DNA from: Pseudobacillus lumedeiriae
Lineage (GTDB): Bacteria; Bacillota; Bacilli; Bacillales; Domibacillaceae
Assembly (NCBI RefSeq): GCF_044891285.1
Contig: NZ_JAUIYO010000002.1
Coordinates: forward strand, 310,001-374,000
Reading direction: 5' to 3'
DNA length: 64,000 nucleotides
Positions 51,243-59,110 of the stretch are shown one piece after another. The notes beneath the pieces are model-generated. The model did no database searches, was not told the DNA's origin, and saw nothing but the letters and a program-made list of their open reading frames with translations. Numbering within the stretch: the stretch's first letter is position 1; each line of letters begins with the position of its first letter. A program made the position numbers and the translations under genes.

Positions 51243-51459
51243 ACTTGCCCGTATTAATGAACTTTCAAAGAAATCAAAAGCGGAAGGATTGACCGCTGAA
51301 GAAGCAACAGAGCAGGCCAATCTGCGTCAAGAATATTTAAAAGTTTTTCGTTCATCTATGAAAAATACAGTGGAAACTGTTCGTATTTTTGATCCGGAAG
51401 GCAATGAAGTAACACCGAAGAAAGTTCAGGACATTCAAAAACGGAAAAAAATGCATTAA
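51226..51459 (+). CDS. ynzC: DUF896 protein YnzC
   Basis: A 77-residue three-helix protein with the conserved LARINELSKKSKAEGLT and RQEYLKVFRSSMKNT segments. Function unknown; it is the third gene of the SOS operon in B. subtilis. No RBS at ATG 51226 and no other in-frame start before a stop at 51202, so translation is probably coupled to the overlapping short ORF. Confidence 0.88.
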   Translation: MLSPDKLARINELSKKSKAEGLTAEEATEQANLRQEYLKVFRSSMKNTVETVRIFDPEGNEVTPKKVQDIQKRKKMH

Positions 51460-51482
51460 AAGGCCGGTTTCACCGGCCTTTC
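51458..51482 (+). terminator. Terminator after ynzC, copy 1
   Basis: AAAGGCCGGT pairs with ACCGGCCTTT. The same hairpin and flank recur at 52105. Confidence 0.75.
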
Positions 51483-51494
51483 AGTTTGTCGACA

Positions 51495-51534
51495 AAAGGG
51501 GTTCAGAATGGTCTCATTCCGAACCCCTTTTTGA
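51495..51534. terminator. Second hairpin, possibly the edge of the insertion
   Basis: AAAAGGGGTTCAGAAT pairs with ATTCCGAACCCCTTTT (one wobble), followed by T's. Confidence 0.6.
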
Positions 51535-51591
51535 TTTTTTATTGGTTTTAAAGCTGTTTGAGAGAAGGATAGATCTCTCTGAGTCCGTTAT

Positions 51592-51852
51592 TTAGACCAT
51601 ATTTGTTTCTACTTCTTCAATCGTCTTGCACATAGAGCGGGTGCCAAAAGTATATTGAGTTAGTTTAATTAAAATAACAGGATCAATGCTTGGGCGGCCC
51701 GCTTCCGGGTACAACTCTTTCACCAAGTCATAAATAAAAGAGAAATCAATCGCTGCTTCCATTTTACGAACCAGGTGATTCTCTGGTACAAGGTGATCTA
51801 GAGAGATCATTTCTAGTTGGTCCCGTTGGATTAGATTGTGTCTCGACAGCAT
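51592..51852 (-). pseudogene. IS1182-family transposase, N-terminal relic
   Basis: 86 codons on the minus strand match the start of IS1182-type transposases: LDHLVPENHLVRKMEAAIDF, YDLVKELYPEAGRPSIDP. A few codons are missing after VILIKL, and the frame stops at ETNMV, where intact enzymes run several hundred residues further. The DDE domain is gone. Its end lies between two copies of the ynzC terminator, consistent with an insertion that later decayed. Confidence 0.82.
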
Positions 51853-51907
51853 CTTTATCCCTCAAGCATTTTATCTGTTTATTTTAAAACAGGTAATCAT
51901 TATACGG

Positions 51908-52031
51908 CTGCTCTAACTTTGTAAACCTTGTTGATTGGAATGGAAGGCGCGAAGACTCCCGCAGGCACTTTTGCGGCGAGGAGGCTCATCGCCCGGCGGA
52001 AAACGAAGCATCCTGGAATGGAAATCAACAG
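51908..52031 (+). repeat. MITE-like repeat, family 1, long form
   Basis: AACTTTGTAAACC then GTTGATTGGAATGGAAGGCGC, a GC-rich centre and ATGGAAATCAACAGCCCC. The centre matches 8816-8962; the outer GGCTATGTTAA end is missing. Confidence 0.7.
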
Positions 52032-52055
52032 CCCCCATCCACAAGCAAAATAAAA

Positions 52056-52130
52056 AGACTGCGGACAAACTTTTAGGGGTCACTTCAAGTTTGTCTACAG
52101 TCTGAAAGGCCGGTTTCATCGGCCTTTTTT
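52056..52130 (+). repeat. Transposon-type hairpin and second copy of the ynzC terminator
   Basis: The arm 52056-52072 (AGACTGCGGACAAACTT) pairs with 52087-52103 apart from two positions. It is followed at 52105 by AAAGGCCGGTTTCATCGGCCTTTTTT and TTGTCGAT, a near copy of 51458-51495. The rest of this 420-bp gap holds only the repeat at 51908 and the tkt promoter. Confidence 0.6.
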
Positions 52131-52204
52131 ATTTGTCGATAAAGTCTATTTTGAATGTATTTTCTAAAAATTAAAAAGAACCTAAATAGATATTCATAGA
52201 AATC

Positions 52205-52231
52205 TTGTATATTTTGATAAACACCTATAAT
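52205..52231 (+). promoter_or_regulatory. tkt promoter
   Basis: TATAAT (52226-52231) with TTGTAT (15 bp spacing) or TCTTGT (17 bp) upstream. Confidence 0.5.
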
Positions 52232-52272
52232 ATTAAGAAAGAATCATATTTGTTGAGGAAAGGAAGTTTGCC

Positions 52273-54279
52273 ATGTTTGATACAGTTGATCAATTAGCAG
52301 TGAATACGATCCGCACGCTTTCTATAGATGCGATTGAAAAAGCAAGTTCTGGACATCCAGGTCTGCCAATGGGAGCGGCTCCTATGGCTTATACACTTTG
52401 GACTCGGTATATGAACCACAACCCTAAAAATTCAAAGTGGTTTAACCGTGACCGTTTTATTTTATCAGCGGGGCATGGATCCATGCTTTTATATAGTCTA
52501 TTGCATTTGTCAGGTTATGATTTATCGATGGATGAAATTAAAAATTTCCGCCAATGGGGAAGTAAAACACCTGGGCATCCAGAATATGGACATACAGATG
52601 GTGTAGAAGCAACGACTGGACCACTAGGCCAAGGAATTGCAATGGCTGTAGGTATGGCGATGGCTGAACGACATTTAGCTGCTGTCTACAATAAAGATAA
52701 CTATGAGGTCGTGAATCACTTTACATATACGCTTTGCGGTGATGGAGATTTGATGGAAGGTGTTGCTTCTGAAGCCGCATCTCTTGCTGGTCATTTAAAA
52801 TTAGGCCGTTTAGTTGTTCTTTATGATTCCAACGATATCTCTCTTGATGGTGATCTAGACAAGTCCTTTTCTGAAAGTGTGGAAGGCCGCTTTACTTCTT
52901 ATGGGTGGCAATATCTCCGTGTAGAAGATGGAAACAATATGGAAGAGATCGCTAAAGCCATTGACGAAGCACGGCAGGATGAGACACGTCCAACCCTTAT
53001 TGAAGTAAAGACAGTCATTGGGTACGGATCTCCTAATAAGTCAGGCAAGTCAGACGTACACGGTGCTCCTCTTGGTGCAGATGAATTGAAATTGACGAAA
53101 GACTATTATCAATGGACATTCGAGCAGGATTTCCATGTTCCTGAAGGAGTCTATAGCCGTTTTGAAGAACTCATTGTTCAAAAAGGGAAAGCGACAGAGC
53201 AGGAATGGGATCAATTGTTTGAAGATTATAAAAAACATTTTCCTGAACTCGGACATCAGCTAGAGGCAGCAATAAATGGGGAGCTGGCTGAAGGATGGGA
53301 TGCAGACGTACCGGTGTATGAGGAAGGCACGTCGCTGGCAAGCCGTGCTTCATCAAGTGAGGTATTAAATGCGATTGCCAAGAACTTGCCTACATTTATC
53401 GGCGGTTCTGCTGACTTGGCAGGTTCGAACAAAACAACGATCAAAAATGAACAGGATTTTGAACCGGGCACGTATGAAGGACGAAATATTTGGTTCGGTG
53501 TACGGGAGTTTGCGATGGGAGCTGCTATGAATGGAATGGCTCTTCACGGTGGGCTTCAAGTATTTGGCGGTACATTCTTCGTGTTCTCTGATTATTTGCG
53601 CCCAGCGATTCGTCTAGCTGCTTTAATGGGTATGCCTGTCACGTATGTATTTACACATGACAGCATCGCCGTAGGGGAAGATGGGCCGACACATGAACCA
53701 ATTGAACAGTTATCTGCCCTGCGTTCGATGCCTAACTTATCAATCATCCGGCCGGCAGACAGCAATGAAACAGCTGCTGCTTGGAAACTAGCGGTCTCTT
53801 CTAAATCAACACCGACTGCACTTGTACTGACTCGTCAAAACTTGCCGACCATTAAAGGAACTCCTCAAACTGCGGAGGAAGGTGTAGCGAAAGGGGCTTA
53901 CGTTATTTCGCCGGCTCAGAAAGACACAGCTGACCTATTGTTATTGGCTACGGGATCAGAAGTAGGTTTGGCAGTAGAGGCTCAGCAGGTGCTTCAACAA
54001 GACGGAATCGATGCAGCTGTGATCAGCATGCCATCGTGGGATCGTTTTGAAAAACAAAGTAAGGAATATAAACAGTCAGTCCTTCCTAAAGATGTGAAAA
54101 AACGTCTCGCTGTCGAAATGGGATCTTCTTTTGGCTGGGAGCGTTACACAGGTGACGAAGGGGATATTATTGCCATTGACCAGTTTGGTGCTTCTGCTCC
54201 TGGAGAAACAGTGATGAGGGAATATGGATTCACTGTCGACCACGTTGTTTCACGTGCAAAAGCGTTAGTAAATAATTAA
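52273..54279 (+). CDS. tkt: Transketolase
   Basis: A 668-residue thiamine-diphosphate enzyme of the pentose phosphate pathway. Motifs: SSGHPGLPMGAAPMAY, GHGSMLLYSLL, the ThDP motif GDGDLMEGVASEA near residue 156, and FVFSDYLRPAIRL with FTHDSIAVGEDGPTHEP in the pyrimidine domain. RBS GAGGAAAGGAAG. Full length. Followed by a terminator; order tkt-sirA-yneF matches B. subtilis. Confidence 0.97.
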   Translation: MFDTVDQLAVNTIRTLSIDAIEKASSGHPGLPMGAAPMAYTLWTRYMNHNPKNSKWFNRDRFILSAGHGSMLLYSLLHLSGYDLSMDEIKNFRQWGSKTPGHPEYGHTDGVEATTGPLGQGIAMAVGMAMAERHLAAVYNKDNYEVVNHFTYTLCGDGDLMEGVASEAASLAGHLKLGRLVVLYDSNDISLDGDLDKSFSESVEGRFTSYGWQYLRVEDGNNMEEIAKAIDEARQDETRPTLIEVKTVIGYGSPNKSGKSDVHGAPLGADELKLTKDYYQWTFEQDFHVPEGVYSRFEELIVQKGKATEQEWDQLFEDYKKHFPELGHQLEAAINGELAEGWDADVPVYEEGTSLASRASSSEVLNAIAKNLPTFIGGSADLAGSNKTTIKNEQDFEPGTYEGRNIWFGVREFAMGAAMNGMALHGGLQVFGGTFFVFSDYLRPAIRLAALMGMPVTYVFTHDSIAVGEDGPTHEPIEQLSALRSMPNLSIIRPADSNETAAAWKLAVSSKSTPTALVLTRQNLPTIKGTPQTAEEGVAKGAYVISPAQKDTADLLLLATGSEVGLAVEAQQVLQQDGIDAAVISMPSWDRFEKQSKEYKQSVLPKDVKKRLAVEMGSSFGWERYTGDEGDIIAIDQFGASAPGETVMREYGFTVDHVVSRAKALVNN

Positions 54280-54290
54280 TAAATTATAAG

Positions 54291-54331
54291 CCAAAAGACC
54301 GTTTTTGCTATTTAGCTAACCGGTCTTTTGG
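54291..54331 (+). terminator. Terminator after tkt
   Basis: CCAAAAGACCG (54291-54301) pairs with CGGTCTTTTGG (54321-54331). The A-rich left side would serve the minus strand too. Confidence 0.75.
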
Positions 54332-54403
54332 GCATGTATAAAGCGATATTTGGAAGGCTGTATTCTACTTGTACAGGATGTTGTCTATACCTATTGATGT
54401 TAA

Positions 54404-54469
54404 ATCGACAAAACTAGTGGTAGTTTTTCCTAAAATTCAACAACTTTGACAACTATTCTTTATTATAAT
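54404..54469 (+). promoter_or_regulatory. Putative Spo0A boxes and -10 of sirA
   Basis: Three matches one base from the 0A box TTCGACA: ATCGACA (54404-54410), TTCAACA (54436-54442) and TTTGACA (54445-54451). The last two are spaced about one helical turn and replace a normal -35 for the TATAAT at 54464-54469, as in Spo0A-activated promoters. Confidence 0.5.
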
Positions 54470-54499
54470 AAAGAAAAGGACAAGCAGGGGGTAGAATGA

Positions 54500-54946
54500 A
54501 TGAGAAGCTATCAAATTTACTGGATTGGGGATGAGTTTGCTCATTATTTTTATGGGCGTGAGCAGAACTTTTTTCAGTTGTTTTTTGAAAGCTTTACGAA
54601 TAAAGATGGAGAAAAAAGTGTCATTGAAAAACAAATTCAATACATTACAAAAGAATTCCCTGTACGGTCACTTTGTTCTGTATTGAAAGAATCTTTAACG
54701 GGCAGGGATAGCTTTTCAGTTGAAAAAAATAATCTCTTCATCATTGAACTTCCGGAAAAGAAGGGAAAAGCGTTTTTATCTGCCGAATCTAAATGTCTTC
54801 ATTTAAAGGCATTGGGAAGTTATGAGGCTGAAACGATTTTCTTCTCTTCATTAAAGAAATTAAATGCTTGTTTGTTTGCTGTCGATTTTGAACGCAAGAA
54901 TTACGGTTGGCTTGAGCCGATCAGAAAAGAAAATTTATTTAGATAA
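54500..54946 (+). CDS. sirA: Sporulation inhibitor of replication SirA
   Basis: A 148-residue protein that begins MRSYQIYWIGDEFAHYFYGRE, the SirA (YneE) pattern. SirA binds domain I of DnaA and blocks new rounds of replication at sporulation onset, under Spo0A~P control. Located directly after tkt as in B. subtilis. Start codon ATG with a GGGGG-rich site about 9 nt upstream. Match is by N-terminal pattern, length and position. Confidence 0.88.
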   Translation: MRSYQIYWIGDEFAHYFYGREQNFFQLFFESFTNKDGEKSVIEKQIQYITKEFPVRSLCSVLKESLTGRDSFSVEKNNLFIIELPEKKGKAFLSAESKCLHLKALGSYEAETIFFSSLKKLNACLFAVDFERKNYGWLEPIRKENLFR

Positions 54947-55026
54947 GGAAAATTTCTCTTTCATGTTGTATAATGGCTTTTGGTTTAGTAAACTTTTAGT
55001 AGACGACATGAAGGAGGAAGTATTTT

Positions 55027-55242
55027 ATGTTATATGTACTCGTCGGAATTCTGGCTTTAGCTGCCGGAGTTGCGCTTGGATTTTTTATAGCCCGTAAATA
55101 TATGATGGACTATTTAAAAAAGAATCCGCCAATCAATGAACAAATGCTGCGAATGATGATGATGCAAATGGGGCAAAAGCCGTCGCAGAAAAAAATAAAT
55201 CAAATGATGTCACAAATGAACAAGCAGTTTGATAAAAAATAA
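55027..55242 (+). CDS. yneF: YneF family membrane protein
   Basis: A 71-residue protein: one N-terminal transmembrane helix (about 3-22, with GxxxG), then NPPINEQMLRMMMMQMGQKPSQKKI, the UPF0154 signature. Function unknown. RBS AAGGAGG. A weak hairpin (AACCCTTA/TAAGGGATT, 55250-55271) follows. Confidence 0.93.
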   Translation: MLYVLVGILALAAGVALGFFIARKYMMDYLKKNPPINEQMLRMMMMQMGQKPSQKKINQMMSQMNKQFDKK

Positions 55243-55312
55243 ACGGCTGAACCCTTACCGTTTAAGGGATTCTTGTTTGATTTAATATATTTTTTTCGGA
55301 CGAGCCTATACG

Positions 55313-55341
55313 AAAAAAGGTCAAAGAAGTTGATCTTTTTT
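55313..55341 (+). terminator. Terminator in the yneF downstream gap
   Basis: AAAAAAGGTCA pairs with TGATCTTTTTT. It probably ends the sirA-yneF transcript. Confidence 0.6.
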
Positions 55342-55381
55342 GTCCATACATCCGAAAGTTTCTTTATTTTTCAATCAAACC

Positions 55382-55434
55382 AAAACCACTTTTTCTGTTG
55401 AAAGGTTCAATTTCAATGGGAAAGGTGGTTTTTT
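55382..55434. terminator. Second hairpin in the yneF-MFS gap
   Basis: AAAACCAC (55382-55389) pairs with GTGGTTTT (55425-55432), with inner TTGAAA/TTTCAA; T's follow. Between here and 55565 there is only an inverted repeat ATTAATG/CATTAAT (55491-55510). Confidence 0.6.
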
Positions 55435-55564
55435 GTTGTGGTTAGAAGTAAGGGCTAAATAACAATATCACTGAACTAATGACTTAAAGGATTAATGTTT
55501 AATCATTAATGCGGGTTTCTTTTGTGCTAAGTCACCGTTTATTTTTGTATCGGTTAAAAAACAA

Positions 55565-55608
55565 TTTACATACCCTATATGGTATTATAATATACGCATA
55601 AGGGTTAT
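55565..55608 (+). promoter_or_regulatory. Promoter with CsoR/CstR-like operator
   Basis: TTTACA (55565-55570) and TATAAT (55586-55591) flank the palindrome ATACCCTATATGGTAT (55570-55585). A half copy, ATACGCATAAGGGTTAT, follows at 55592. ATACCC...GGGTAT-type sites are bound by the CsoR/CstR family. No such regulator is in the window. Confidence 0.45.
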
Positions 55609-55805
55609 GAGAAAAAGCTTGGTGTGTTATGAAAGATAGACAAAAGGAGAGAACAACAGGAATTGAAAATCAGACTAAACCGTTGTATGGTTCACCATGC
55701 ATATTAATTAGTATGAAAGGGTGCCAATATAATGACATCCTTTTATTTAATACAGGAGAGGAACGGATGAAAAGGTATGGTTGTTTTTAATGAGAGGTGA
55801 TTATA

Positions 55806-57059
55806 TTGGGAAAATCATTCAATAAAGTACAAATAGGAATAAGAGAAAATAGTATTCAATTTTCATTATTAGTTATGATTAACTTATTTGTTGGTTCAAT
55901 GGTCGGGCTTGAAAGAACGATTCTTCCTATTATTGGGGAAGCGAACTTTGCACTTACATCAGCAAGTGCGGCCCTGTCTTTTATCATTAGTTTTGGATTT
56001 TCAAAAGCAATCGTTAACTTCTTTGCAGGAAATATTGCTGATAGAATTGGAAGAAAACGGGTTCTATTGTTAGGATGGATGGTTGGTTTGCTTGTTCCAT
56101 TGCTTGTAATTTCTGCTCAATTTTGGTGGGTTATTGTGTTGGCAAATATTCTTTTAGGAATTAACCAGGGGTTAACATGGTCGATGACGGTCAACATGAA
56201 AGTAGACTTAGCCAAATCCAAACAAAGGGGACTAGCTGTTGGATTAAATGAATTTGCTGGTTATATTGGAGTGGCGCTAATGGCTGTTATCTCAGGGTAT
56301 ATTGCATCAACTTATTCTTTACGACCTGAACCATTTTATGTGGGATTCGGTATTGTAATTGTTGGATTTATTCTTTCATTAATGGTTAAAGATACGGGAG
56401 AACATTTAAAACTTCAAGCCCAAAAACAAAAAATCAATGAATCGGTTGATGTAAAGGAAGTCTTTCAACAGACAACCTGGAAAGATAAGAACTTATCAAG
56501 TGTTAGTTTTGCAGGACTATCAACTAATTTAAAGGATGGTATGGTCTGGGGATTGTTTCCCTTATTTTTTATCTCTAGTGGATTATCGATGGCACAAATT
56601 GGAACCATTACAGCGGTTTATCCAGCAGCATGGGGATTCTTTCAATTGTTTACAGGTGTATTGAGCGATCGTATTGGCCGCAAATGGTTAATCACGATTG
56701 GAATGTGGATACAGGCCGTTTCCCTTTGGTGGATCTTATTTGCGGATAGTTATGTATTATGGGTAATGGGAGCTATTCTTTTAGGAGTCGGTACAGCTAT
56801 GGTTTATCCGACGTTAATAGCATCCATTACTGATGTAGCTCATCCTAATTGGAGGGCTACATCAGTGGGAATTTACCGCTTTTGGCGTGATAGCGGTTAT
56901 GCTTTTGGCGCCCTGCTGGGAGGAGTTATTGCAGATATGCTTAATGTTAATTGGTCGATTGGTCTAGTTGCCCTTGTCCCTTTAATTGCAGGTGTTTTCG
57001 CTGCCACTCGTATGAATGAAACATTAGAAAGAAATGATGAAAGAAGAAAAAGACTGTAA
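55806..57059 (+). CDS. MFS transporter, AT-rich insertion
   Basis: About 417 residues with twelve predicted helices. Both MFS loop motifs are present: NIADRIGRKRVLL and VLSDRIGRKWLI. TTG 55806 follows GAGGTG by 6 nt; GTG 55797 is an alternative. Base composition is more AT-rich than the neighbours and the gene separates yneF from ynzD-ccdA, which are close in B. subtilis, so recent acquisition is likely. Substrate unknown; the operator-like site upstream hints at thiol, sulfur or metal stress. Confidence 0.82.
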   Translation: MGKSFNKVQIGIRENSIQFSLLVMINLFVGSMVGLERTILPIIGEANFALTSASAALSFIISFGFSKAIVNFFAGNIADRIGRKRVLLLGWMVGLLVPLLVISAQFWWVIVLANILLGINQGLTWSMTVNMKVDLAKSKQRGLAVGLNEFAGYIGVALMAVISGYIASTYSLRPEPFYVGFGIVIVGFILSLMVKDTGEHLKLQAQKQKINESVDVKEVFQQTTWKDKNLSSVSFAGLSTNLKDGMVWGLFPLFFISSGLSMAQIGTITAVYPAAWGFFQLFTGVLSDRIGRKWLITIGMWIQAVSLWWILFADSYVLWVMGAILLGVGTAMVYPTLIASITDVAHPNWRATSVGIYRFWRDSGYAFGALLGGVIADMLNVNWSIGLVALVPLIAGVFAATRMNETLERNDERRKRL

Positions 57060-57229
57060 AGAGGTCGTAACAAAACGATCATAGCGAGAGATTTCCGCAA
57101 TTTGGAATATTTATATTTAACATAACTTTATTATGTAAACTTGATTTTGTATTTTATCTTAATGATCGAGTTTTGAAAAGTATATAGGGTTTAGTGTTCT
57201 TTTCACTGTACGATGTTGGTAAAACAGGA

Positions 57230-57266
57230 AATGAGCAGACGATTCATCGAACTCTGCTCATTTTTA
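57230..57266. terminator. Terminator between convergent MFS and ynzD genes
   Basis: AATGAGCAGA (57230-57239) pairs with TCTGCTCATT (57253-57262), followed by TTTT. It overlaps the 3' end of ynzD. Confidence 0.75.
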
Positions 57267-57456
57267 ATTGAGTATTTTTTTTTGAAGAAGAAGGGGGAAG
57301 AGGGCGAATATATTGACGGTCATAGTCATTTAATAAAAGGTCAAGCTCTTGACTGCATTTTACAGCGAACGGAGAAGTTAATCCATTAACCGCGACAATG
57401 TTAAATAATTCCAACCGTTTTTTTTCGATCGCATTTAGTAAATCGTCTTTGTGCAC
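57244..57456 (-). CDS. ynzD: Spo0E-family aspartyl-phosphate phosphatase
   Basis: A 70-residue protein. The Spo0E signature SQELD is present in VKCSQELDLLLNDYDRQ (about residues 33-49) after an N-terminal helix DLLNAIEKKRLEL. Family members dephosphorylate Spo0A~P and delay sporulation. B. subtilis YnzD is the likely orthologue, judged by length and location before ccdA. The C-terminal tail is Ser/Lys-rich. Confidence 0.85.
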   Translation of the reverse strand: MHKDDLLNAIEKKRLELFNIVAVNGLTSPFAVKCSQELDLLLNDYDRQYIRPLPPSSSKKNTQLKMSRVR

Positions 57457-57667
57457 AGGAGAAAATCCTTTCTATGTAATAATAAGCTAGCCCTTGTCAG
57501 TTTCTTTAGTATACCCAAACTTTTACTTTTTTTCAAAAATAAAATCAATTTTTTCAAAAGAAAGTCATTTTCATTTTTGTCTGGAAAGTCACAAAGTATT
57601 CATATCGTTTTTTTCGCTTCCTGTTCTAATCTTTGCTACAATATCAATGGAGAGGCAGGAGATTTTA

Positions 57668-58375
57668 TTGGGTGATCTTAATCTTTTTCTAGCTTTTGGA
57701 GCAGGATTTCTCAGTTTTATTTCACCATGCTGTTTGCCGCTGTATCCCGCATTTCTTTCTTATATTACCGGCATGAGTGTAAATGAATTAAAACAAGAGA
57801 ATAAAATGCTGCAAAGAAGGAGCATGCTGCATACACTGTTCTTTTTGTTGGGGTTTTCGCTAATATTTATATCACTAGGTTTTGCTACAAGTTTTATTGG
57901 CAGTTTGCTGTCACAATATCAGGATTTAATTAGGCAGATTGGCGCCATTTTTATCGTATTTTTCGGTCTTGTCGTTACGGGGATTCTTCAGCCGAAGTTT
58001 ATGATGACTGATCGCCGATTCGAATTTAAGAACCGGCCGAGCGGCTATGCAGGCTCACTGTTAATCGGCCTCGCTTTTGCTGCTGGCTGGACGCCTTGCA
58101 CTGGCCCTATTTTACTATCGGTCTTTGCACTTGCAGCAAGCAATCCGGGGTCAGGGCTTATATATATGATTGCTTATACGCTTGGATTCGCCATTCCTTT
58201 CTTTATTCTTTCTTTCTTTATCAGCCGCATGAAATGGATTCGAACACATAGCGGAACGATTATGAAAGTGGGCGGCTATGTTATGATTGTCATGGGTGTC
58301 GTGCTATTTTTTGATTGGATGACAAAAATCATCATTTTCTTAAGCCCGCTTTTCGGTGATTTTACTGGATTTTAA
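57668..58375 (+). CDS. ccdA: Cytochrome c biogenesis protein CcdA
   Basis: A 235-residue, six-helix thiol-disulfide transporter that passes electrons to extracytoplasmic thioredoxins for cytochrome c maturation and spore cortex synthesis. Redox cysteines lie in ISPCCLPLYP (Cys21/22) and GWTPCTGPIL (Cys144). TTG 57668 with AGGAG 6 nt upstream gives the family N terminus; a longer in-frame reading from 57494 is unlikely. Confidence 0.95.
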   Translation: MGDLNLFLAFGAGFLSFISPCCLPLYPAFLSYITGMSVNELKQENKMLQRRSMLHTLFFLLGFSLIFISLGFATSFIGSLLSQYQDLIRQIGAIFIVFFGLVVTGILQPKFMMTDRRFEFKNRPSGYAGSLLIGLAFAAGWTPCTGPILLSVFALAASNPGSGLIYMIAYTLGFAIPFFILSFFISRMKWIRTHSGTIMKVGGYVMIVMGVVLFFDWMTKIIIFLSPLFGDFTGF

Positions 58376-58495
58376 TCTTTTAGAGTGTGAGTCAAACAGC
58401 CGTTTTCAACGAAGTTTCGAGTCACGCTCTTTGTATTTGAGGAGAAAATCGATTATAATAACGTAGCAAACGTATTAAGATAAGGGATGATGAAG

Positions 58496-58987
58496 ATGCT
58501 GCTTGCTGCCTCATCGGTTTTGGCGGTTGTTATGGGAATTGCGGCTATATTTGTTCGCATGAAAGCTGCCAAAAAGCCAACGTCAGCTGCTAAGATTATG
58601 CTGCCTCCGCTTTTTATGAGTACAGGGGCTTTGATGTTTGTTATACCCGAGTTCAGAATTACCTCAATGGAATTGCTAGAGGCCATGATAGTGGGCATGT
58701 TATTTTCGATTTTATTAATCAAAACATCGAATTTTGAGATTCGTGATGAAGATATTTATTTAAAACGTTCAAAAGCGTTTCCAATCATTCTAATCAGCCT
58801 TCTCATTATTCGGATTATAGGTAAGGTTGTTTTGAGCTCAACTGTTCATCTTGGTGAATTAAGCGGGATGTTTTTTATTCTTGCGTTTTCGATGATTGTT
58901 CCATGGCGTATTTCTATGTATTGGAAGTACCGCAGCCTACGTGCGAAGCTAGGTAAGGAGCCAGTTAATAAAAATACTGTTCTATAA
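58496..58987 (+). CDS. ccdC: CcdC family protein (YneJ)
   Basis: A 163-residue membrane protein with about five hydrophobic helices and the segment KIMLPPLFMSTGALMFVIPEF, typical of CcdC/YneJ. It is linked to cytochrome c synthesis in Bacillus by location. ATG 58496 fits AAGGG 9 nt upstream and family alignment; ATGs at 58487/58490 are also possible. yneI, between ccdA and ccdC in B. subtilis, is missing. Confidence 0.9.
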   Translation: MLLAASSVLAVVMGIAAIFVRMKAAKKPTSAAKIMLPPLFMSTGALMFVIPEFRITSMELLEAMIVGMLFSILLIKTSNFEIRDEDIYLKRSKAFPIILISLLIIRIIGKVVLSSTVHLGELSGMFFILAFSMIVPWRISMYWKYRSLRAKLGKEPVNKNTVL

Positions 58988-58990
58988 AGA

Positions 58991-59021
58991 AAAGAGCCTG
59001 CGGATACCGCAGGCTCTTTTC
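58991..59021 (+). terminator. Terminator after ccdC
   Basis: AAAGAGCCTGCGG pairs with CCGCAGGCTCTTTT with a short loop; bidirectional-looking. Confidence 0.9.
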
Positions 59022-59025
59022 CTTT

Positions 59026-59104
59026 GACTTTGTTAAACTTGCTTGCTGGTTCCGCTAAGGTCTCCCACTTTCCGCTCCAATCAACAATAATTATTAACAT
59101 AGCC
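59026..59104 (-). repeat. MITE-like repeat, family 1, reverse
   Basis: On the minus strand GGCTATGTTAATAATT, GTTGATTGGAGCGGAAAG, and GTTTAACAAAGTC at the end. It lies between convergent ccdC and yneK. Confidence 0.8.
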
Positions 59105-59110
59105 TTTCTT

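Noticed and set aside
57494..57667. 58-residue N-terminal extension of CcdA
   Set aside because: AT-rich, unlike CcdA, no RBS at its start; TTG 57668 has AGGAG and the family N terminus.
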